Assembly: GCF_954871325.1 (NCBI RefSeq)
Contig: NC_088779.1
Location: 23,128,846 to 23,192,845 of the forward strand
DNA from: Gordionus sp. m RMFG-2023
Taxonomy: Eukaryota > Nematomorpha > Gordioida > Chordodea > Parachordodidae
DNA length: 64,000 nucleotides
Direction: 5' to 3'
The translations under genes and the position numbers were made by a program. Shown one piece after another: positions 12,301 to 21,300 of the stretch. Every line of letters starts with the position of its first letter. Position 1 is the first letter of the stretch. A model generated the notes under the pieces. That model was not told the DNA's origin, ran no database searches, and was given only the letters and a program-made list of their open reading frames with translations.

Positions 12301-15300
12301 AAATGTTATTAAAATATGTAACGCCATCTAGTTTTGAAGGAATTGATGAATGACAAATGGCGAAATTTATCGATAAAAATACTATTATATTTAAAAAATA
12401 AAAGTTTGAAGATATGATTAAGTGAAGATAATATTAAATATTTTAAAATTTATAATGACTTCAAAACTAGACATATTTATATTTTATTATTGATATTCAA
12501 TGATATTTTTAATATAACAATTTAGTGTTGTCTCGACTCAGTCGAAAGCTGACTTGAGTTATGAACTCGAATCGTGAACTCAATTCGACTCGAGCCCTGA
12601 ACGTCGTGAAAACATCAACTTCAGTAGACTAGAAGGCGAGTATTTCAAATTATTTATTATTAATTAGCAAAATATTTATTTTTGCTTTAGACTTCCAACT
12701 TAAATCGTCGAGTTATATACTTGAGTCAACTAGGCAGGAGTAAATATTAGGAATGGGAAGATCGGGGCAAAATTGAATTTAGCCTATTTAATGCTTTTAT
12801 CAGAATTGTGAATAAACATTATAACAATTTAATATACCCATACACTTTATCCAAACAAGATCTTTATTATAAACATCAGGGGGGGGGGGGGTTTGTTACT
12901 ATTCGAAACCTATTCTTACTGTGATGTATTATTTAATTGATGGCTTTTTTTGGATGAATCAGAGTCCTAGGATGCTCAGACAAACATTTTCCATATTTTT
13001 GACTTTTTATTTTACCGGGATAATTTTTATCTCACAAAATTAATTTAGCTGGCTCATTATTTTACAAAAAAAATTTATATAATTATTTAAACTTAACCAG
13101 CTTTTTAAAAAGCCTTGTGAAATAGCCTTTTCCAAAAACTTAGTGTCCCTTTTTAATTCAAATAAGCAGGGTAAAAGACGCGATGGATTTGGAGAAGGTC
13201 ATTATGAGGCCAAAATCGCTTATAAATTCATTTTAATAATCAAAAAGCATTTTTGCACGATTGTATAGGAGGCGAGCATTGGTTTGATTCTGTTTCAGAT
13301 ATATCTGTTGAGATTTTTACCACTCCCTCGATTGTATGTAAGACTAAAAATTATTATTTTTTGGTATCTTACTTTAACATTTTTTCTTAGGGATAAAAAA
13401 AGCAACTGATTTATGTTTTCTTTCTTTAGGTTGTGCCTTAAATATATATATACAAAAACTACTCAAAAGTTTTTTAGAATTGCATTCGTGAGTTTTAAGA
13501 GATACAGAACATGTCTGAAATCTTTTATTAAATTTTCAAAAGTATTGTTAAATTTTAATTTATAACATTTCTTGGAGCGCCAGTCGAAAAATCAGCTCAG
13601 CCTTGGAGTGCGAACCCGAAGAAATTGGCCCAGCCTAACCTAAAAAAATTGAATAAACCTTGCAGCGAGAACCGACTTGGAATGCAAGCCATTTAATCGA
13701 TTAACTAATTGCTTTGATTTTTATTTCAAAAATTAATATAATTATATAAATTTTAAAATGATAAAAAAAAAATCATCAATAAAAAATATATGTTTCCGTT
13801 GATATCTTCAAATTAGATATTTCATACAGTAAAATGTAATAAGGTTTCATTGAAAATTAACTTCCACATTTTACAGTGAAATGAGTGGTAAAAAAAAGAT
13901 TTTATTTAAATTTGAAAAGAAATATAATAAATTAAAAATTTTTTTTTTAATTAATACAAAATTGTGAAATAATATGAGATTATGGTTTGTGAGCCAAAAT
14001 TACCATTGGTTATCTTTTAATTATTTATCTGTCATATTAGTTGAATTTTATTTATTTTTATGAATTTTTTTTTAATTTAATTTTATCAAAGTTACGGTGA
14101 TGCTATAGTTACAAGTGCAATTGATAAGCAAATTTGCTCAGTTAACAATTTATCCGATCCATAAAACTTGTTTATACTTTTTTTAAAAATATTTATTAAA
14201 ACCTTTTTAAAATATTTAACGATTAAAATTATATAAATTTTAATAATTCATAGTAAGAATAAATGTTTAAAATATTTATATAAAAATAATATATTTTAGT
14301 GGACCCGGTAGATAAGAAAATAAAAAATAATCAATGGTAATTATGGCTGACAAACCATAATCTTACCAAAAAAAATTTTATATTAAACGACCTCAATAAT
14401 TAGAAATTTCCCAACCCTCAGGTTGGTAGATTGAGTTTTGCAAACCTTATATCTTCATAACCTAAAAGATCAATAAATACGAAAATCTCAACTACTTTTT
14501 TTTTCCCAAATAGTCACTTCCAAAAACAGCCATTATAAATTTTTAAACAAACTTTGCAGCCAAATTCGGCATTTTAATAACGAAGCCAAAATTCGTCAAA
14601 AAAATTGGAAATCTTTAAATATTATTATACCTAGATCAGCACACTTAGAATAATAATTATGTTTACACAAAATATAATTTAAATATCTTTATTTGATGCC
14701 CATGGGCGCAGAGCCGCGGGTTCGTGTTCAAAGCCGTGAGCACCAAATTGGGTCGTAAATTTTATGAGTAAGCAAATTAACAACATATTACTCATCCTTA
14801 TTTTTCAGTAGTCAAATATAATATAAAGTATAATTATTTATTAAGTTCCAATTTTGAGCGATATACACGGATTTAGAGTTCAAGGCTGAGCCTATTTTTT
14901 CGGCTCGAGGGTCAAGGCTGAGCCGATTTTTTCGGCTTGAAAAAATTATAGAAAACAAAACAAATGTTTTGTTAATTAATTATAACTAATTTGAAATATT
15001 CGACCTCTAGTCGACTCAAGCTGACGACAGTTCAAAAAAAACTACTCATCCGTTAGTCAACTCAAGTATATAACTCATATTCACGACTCAAGTTAGAAGT
15101 CTAAAATATTAATATATTGTTAATTAATAATTAACTAATTTGAAATACTCAACCTCTAGTCGACCAAATGTTGTTTGTTAAATGATTAAACAATACTAAT
15201 TCGAAATATTCGTCCTTTAGTCGACTCAAGTTGAAAGCTCGTTACTCGAATTATAGTTAAATTGTTTTAAATTTTGCCCATAAAATTAATATTTTTTGTA

Positions 15301-18300
15301 TTGTATTAAGATTATATAAGCGATTAAATTCTATAACTATATTCCCTATTAAAATAAACCTGTATAAAACTAATTTGATATATTAGACACCATATTCCTT
15401 AACCCTATCACAATAGAACAAAATGAAATCATTACCTTTTTTATCTTAATGATCATTCTACTCCTTCAGTTCAAAATATTCGAAATTTTAGTGTTGTTAA
15501 ACGACTTGATTTAGCCGATTTTAAATTAATATTTTAGCAAAATAATATTACGCAGGTCTGGAGATTTTATTAATAGATGTCCAAACCTTTCTGTCACCTT
15601 TGAGAAAAATATCCAGGCTTGTGTATTTTCTGGCTAAAATATGGGCTTAAGCCGTTTTTAAAAATCGAGCCGTTTAACAACACTAAAAAAATTTGTACGT
15701 TTATTTATTTTTTGGTTGTAACTAAAATTAAGGTTAACCTTCCCCTTAAAAAATTCTTGGATCCGGGGACGGTATATAGTTAGTTATAAATAACATATAA
15801 CTCTCATTATGCCCTCGTCTACAGATTGCAAAGTTTGAAGCCTTTTCTGATTGAGCATATCCGTGAAAGCGATGTGAATAGGTTCCATTTTGCCTGTTCT
15901 TTGTAAAATCCATTCTTTATCCATGTTAGGAGCATAATTCCAGGAAGGAGTTCTTAGAAATTTTTTTTTAAAATAATTTAATTTTATCATATAATTTACT
16001 AAGATGAAAAAAATATACATCTATTCAATCCAGTTAGATGTGGTGGGGGAGGCATGTTTCTTGCTGAAAACTTTCAGAGATATCTCTGAAAAACTAATAT
16101 AAAATTGATTAATCAAATATTAGTTATTTTATAATAAATTCTTTTATTTTGTATAGAATACCTTTATATAAGAGACCTGTAGAGGTACCATGTGACACAT
16201 TACAGCCCGGCCTGGATTTTTTTTAAAATATTTAATTTAATTTAATTTTTAGAGCTAATAATGGCGATTTAAAATATTTGGTTTTAAAATATAAGGCCCG
16301 GCAGGGTATATTTTAAAAAAATATAAATACGACCTTATCAGTGTAACCGAACCGGGTTTGCTATCTCTGGATTATATATTTCAAAATAATATAATTAAGA
16401 CTGCAATATTTTATCAATCAGTTCTTAAGAGGAAAAAATTTAAAATAATAGTAAATATCGCGCATTTTTATGTTAAAATAGCCGATAATGTTGAAAACAA
16501 TTTTTTAAGGGGAAATTAGTTATAGCTGTAGCGCGACACTTGTTTTACCATATAAAAATAGCTATAACTAATTTCCCCTTAAAAAATTGTTTTCAACATT
16601 ATCGGCTATTTTAACATAAAAATGCGCGATATTTACTATTTTTTTAAATTTTTTCCTCTTAAGAATTGATTGATAAAATATTGCAGTCTTAATTATATTA
16701 TTTTGAAATATATAATCCAGAGATAGCAAACCCGGTTCGGTTACACTGATAAGGTCGTATTTATATTTTTTTAAATATACCCTGCCGGTGTTCAAGGGTC
16801 ACCTAGGATTGAAGAACATTAAGTCAATACTCCGGGTTTTGTCAAATTGATACTGCGATGAGGAGAACTATGTTAATCAGTGTCTAGGATGTCAAACAAC
16901 CCAACCAGGGATTGGAGAAATGCAGCTACACTCTTAGGGATATTCCAGAAAATTCTTACAAGTGGATACCTATCATTTTTTTTTGTTTGCAGGATTTGGA
17001 ACTCCTAGAAAGCTGGTTTATGACATACAATTGATTTGGATTTTATTAATTTCTGCAAACAAGAAAATATTGAACTGACCATGTAATGCCAACCATCCAA
17101 AATCTAAGGGCATGCTGAACTCACGCTAAAAGAAAATATTACTTATCAAGAGACACCATAAATGAGCCAAAAAAAGTATTATATGTAATCTTACCAAAGG
17201 AATTTATAATTTAGATTAGTTTATAATGTTATAAATATAATAAAAGAGATAGAAGAGTGTACAAGAAAAGGCGAGAGTACCGTTATAGAAATACAAGGCA
17301 ACGCGAATTCCAAATAGGATTACCGATTTGGATAAGAAATGGCAGAATGCTTAGATAAAGAGAAGGGTTCATTGTAAAGATGAATGAATTTTATTCTTAC
17401 GAGGCAGAATTTGGGTCTAGAATCATATGGAAACATGCTGACCACCAATTACGATGAAGGATGGGGGGAAATTGTAGGTCCAGAAAAGGAAACAGGAGAG
17501 GGTTACATAGTACCCGAATGAGATGAAATCAACTGTCGAAATGGAAAGATCACTGACTGAACATATTGGGCAAAGGCCGAACCTCAATAATATATTCTTA
17601 CCTTTCTGGAATCTATCATAGCGCCTGCGTCATCCGACCAAACGCCTGATTGAAGAATTATAATTTTAAAATCGTTAAAAATTATTTGTAATTAATTATG
17701 GGGATATAAAGTTTTGTTCAGATTTAATGGAAAACATTTCCATATTTTTTAATTCGTTTGTAAATAAAATTATTTAACATGTAATTTTTGGAAGAATATG
17801 ACTTAACAAATGAAATGGAATTTTGATGTCTATGGATTCAAATATTTTTAACTCACTCTTTAATATGGTTATTCAAGACTAAAACAGATAAGATTTATAT
17901 TTCTTTATAATAATATTTATTAAATTACTATTACAATATCGGAAAGAGTAAGTTCCACTTATTTAGTTAAACTACAACTGGGTAAAAGGTTTGTTGGTAT
18001 CCTTGAGAAAAAAAATCGGCACAATTTTATGAAGGGTGGGCCTTCATAAAATTCACGTTCGCTCATTTTGGGCAGGTCTATGACCAACGTGCTAGATAAG
18101 ATAAGATAAGATTAGCTCTAAAAATTAAATTAAATATTTTAAAAAAAATCCAGGCCGGGCTGTGCCGTGTCACATGGTACCTCTACAGGTCTCTTATATA
18201 AAGGTATTCTATACAAAATAAAAGAATTTATTATAAAAATAACTAATATTTGATAAATCAATTTTATATTAGTTTTTCAGAATTAACGTTACTTAAACAT

Positions 18301-21300
18301 ACTATAAAACACATGTTACACTGTTTATTCATAGGACACCTCTATCGCAATTCTATAGAAAAAAAGAATATATTTTTAAAATAAGTTGCAGCATATACAA
18401 TATAAATCCAAGGTTATGAGAATAATCAATATTTGAGTCTAGGCCAAAAAATCTATACATTGACTGAAATATGGAATATTTGAGAAAGGAAATATAGCAG
18501 ATCGTCAACCGAATATAAAAATTAGGTCTAGAAATCTTGTATAAAAATTTTCAAGCCGGCTAAGGCAGATTTTTTAAAAAAAAGGATATCGGTCCAGATT
18601 TTTTTGAATCATATCATTTCTGGGTTAGGTCCGGATTTACGGGATAATGAGTTCAGAACCGAAAAGTTTATGATTAAATGTTTAAAAACCTCGGATTATA
18701 TTCATGTCCTTTTTTGGAAATATTATCAAGTATTCCTAAGTAAATATTTTCAAAAAAAAATCCAAAATTACCTGTGGCTAGTTGCGTTCTTGAACATGTG
18801 ATTGTATTGAGGCGCACTATCTTCGGTTCCGTGAGGGGCAGGCATACTCAGGACCATAAGCAATGGACTTTTTGGATGAGCATATTTAGAACCCCTCAAA
18901 AATGCTAAGCTATCATTGATTATCAAATCACTGAAGTAGTCTTCTTCGTAAATGTCGCCATGTTTTATTTTAATCCCATTATGATTTATAGTGTAATTAT
19001 AGTATCTCGTATTTCTGACAAGTCCCGACCATTCTTCCCACCCAGGAGGTATATAGGAACCGTTGTATTCGTTTAAATATTTTCCGAAGTAGCCTGGAGT
19101 GAGGAAAAAAGTATAAAAATTGTTTGATATAAAATATGTCTAAAAAATGAGTATATAAGATTACTTCTAGAAAGTGATTAATTTTAGGATCTAAAGAATT
19201 AATGAATTTAGTTAGATGTAAAAAAGATGATGAATCATAGATGTATAATATAAATAAAGAGATTCATGTGCAGAGGCATATAAATAATAAAGCTTCTGTC
19301 TATTTTGGAAATCTCACTATTTAAGATCAATTAAGGTTATGGTTTTAAATTTTAAAGTTAAATTCATTTTTTTTAATCATATTTCATAGGCATACCCAGG
19401 ATTTTTCTAGGATAGGGGAGGGGAGGGGGCACTAATAGGCGGATTTTTTGCCAACAATTTTATTGGAGGTTTAGGTTCATTTATTGAATGCCTTTGGCTA
19501 TTATATAATAAAAATAACTTTTAGCGTTCACTTATTTTTTTTCTAAAATTTTCTTTTTTTCTAAAAATTTTGAATTATAGTCGTTATTTTAAAAGGTTAT
19601 TAACTTTTAATAATTTGTCTTTCAAATTTTTCTTTATAGTGATAGTATAGAGATCCGTACCCAGCCCGACCCGAATTAAAAAAAATCGTGTTCGGGCTGG
19701 GTCGAGACTTGGAATTAAAATATATCTAAACTTATCGATTTCATGTTGAATTTTTTATGTAAAATAAAAATATTTGATTTTATTTATAGAAATTATACGC
19801 CATATAACATGTATCTTTTATTTTGAGTAATTATAAAAATTAATTTCTATATTTAAATAAATTCGGGCCGGTTTTAAAAAAAATTTCGGGACAGGCCGGG
19901 CTTGAAAAGTTAGGCCCGATGCAGATCATAAATTATTGTATACATTTTTGGGGGAAAGAGGGATATAGGGGTGGGGTGTAGGGGAGATCTTTATTAGCCT
20001 AAAATTATTTACGAAGAGGCTGACAACCCTTATTAATATTTTATTCGATTTAATTTAAAAATAACGAAATAGTATCGCATAAGTAACTTTATCATACAAT
20101 ACTCGCTACTGATATGCTCAATTATTATAAATATAATGATATTAAATTGAATTGATAATTTTTATAGAATGTAATAATTATACTTAATTAGCCTATCAAA
20201 TTTTTGTATTGGTCAATGTAAATAATAATTAGACCCGACTAAAGAAAGTTAAGGCCGCATTTTAGTAGCGAAAATAGCACGACATCGTGTAGCTTACATT
20301 ATGCGTCGTTTAGCCATGAATTACGTATCGCTTATACATAATCCTGGATAATATTAACGAGACCTAATGGGTCATCAACGGAATGGACCCCCTAAGTAAT
20401 TCGAATAATCTAAGTTTCAAAATAACTGAGGCATTCATTTTCAATTTTTAAAAAGAAACTTAGAAAAAAATAAATATTATTATAATATTAACAATTATTC
20501 ATTTACTTTTATAATGCAATGCTAGTAGTGTTGTTAAACTGCTCGATTTGAGCGATTGTTAAAAACGGCCAACTAAATCTTATATCCAAAAAAAATAATT
20601 ACACGAGTCTGAAGATTTTGCTCATAGATGGCACAGGTTTGGACATTTATTAACGAAATCTCGAGGCAATATTTTTCTGGCTAAATTATTGAGTTAACCA
20701 TTTTTAAAATTCGGAATAGTATTGTTTTAACAACAAAATGCTAGGCTAACTAGGAATAATCAAAGAATTATATTTTTTATGATTTTTTCAAATTTTTGTA
20801 CCAAGTGATGAATGAAATCATGGATTAATTGGAAATCAAAATAGTAACATTTGTTTTATTTATCTCTTATTGATATTTCATTCAAATAAATATTATTTTA
20901 ATAGGATTATGATGGTATAATATTTATTTTTATATGATTTTATTTTAACAATTTATGAATTTGAACTTGTTTATGATAGGCATCAAATTTTTTTTAAATA
21001 TATTTTAAAGTATTTTTATATTTTTATTTAGGATTTTACAGGAATTTTGTTTGGTTATTATTTTTTTTGAACAATTAACGTGAATATTTTGATTAAAAAA
21101 AAAATAAGTATCCTCGAATTAAATTCAGATTTTATATTTAAGACTTTACCCAAAATATCAAAAAAAAATTAATTCTAAAAACTCTCAAAAATATGGCCAA
21201 TAAATTTATGAATTTTCAAAATTTTATCATTAAATTTCCTTAAAGTTTTTAAAAATCTTTTGAAACCTGTTTTGAAAAAACAACAAAAACATTAAAATTC

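Larger units (their letters stand above)
16086..18280. mobile_element. 2.2-kb element with ~170-bp terminal inverted repeats
   Basis: Left arm 16086-16260 and right arm 18111-18280 are near-identical inverted copies, from CTGAAAAACTAATATAAAAT inward through GGTACCATGTGACAC and CCCGGCCTGG to GAGCTAAT. Between them lie a nested long hairpin (16298-16788) and decayed gypsy-integrase sequence (16830-17640). No target duplication is visible. The element fills most of intron 4 of Sulf-A. Confidence 0.75.

Noticed and set aside
16568-16795. 75-codon minus-strand frame
   Set aside because: Lies wholly within one arm of the long hairpin and has no protein-like features.
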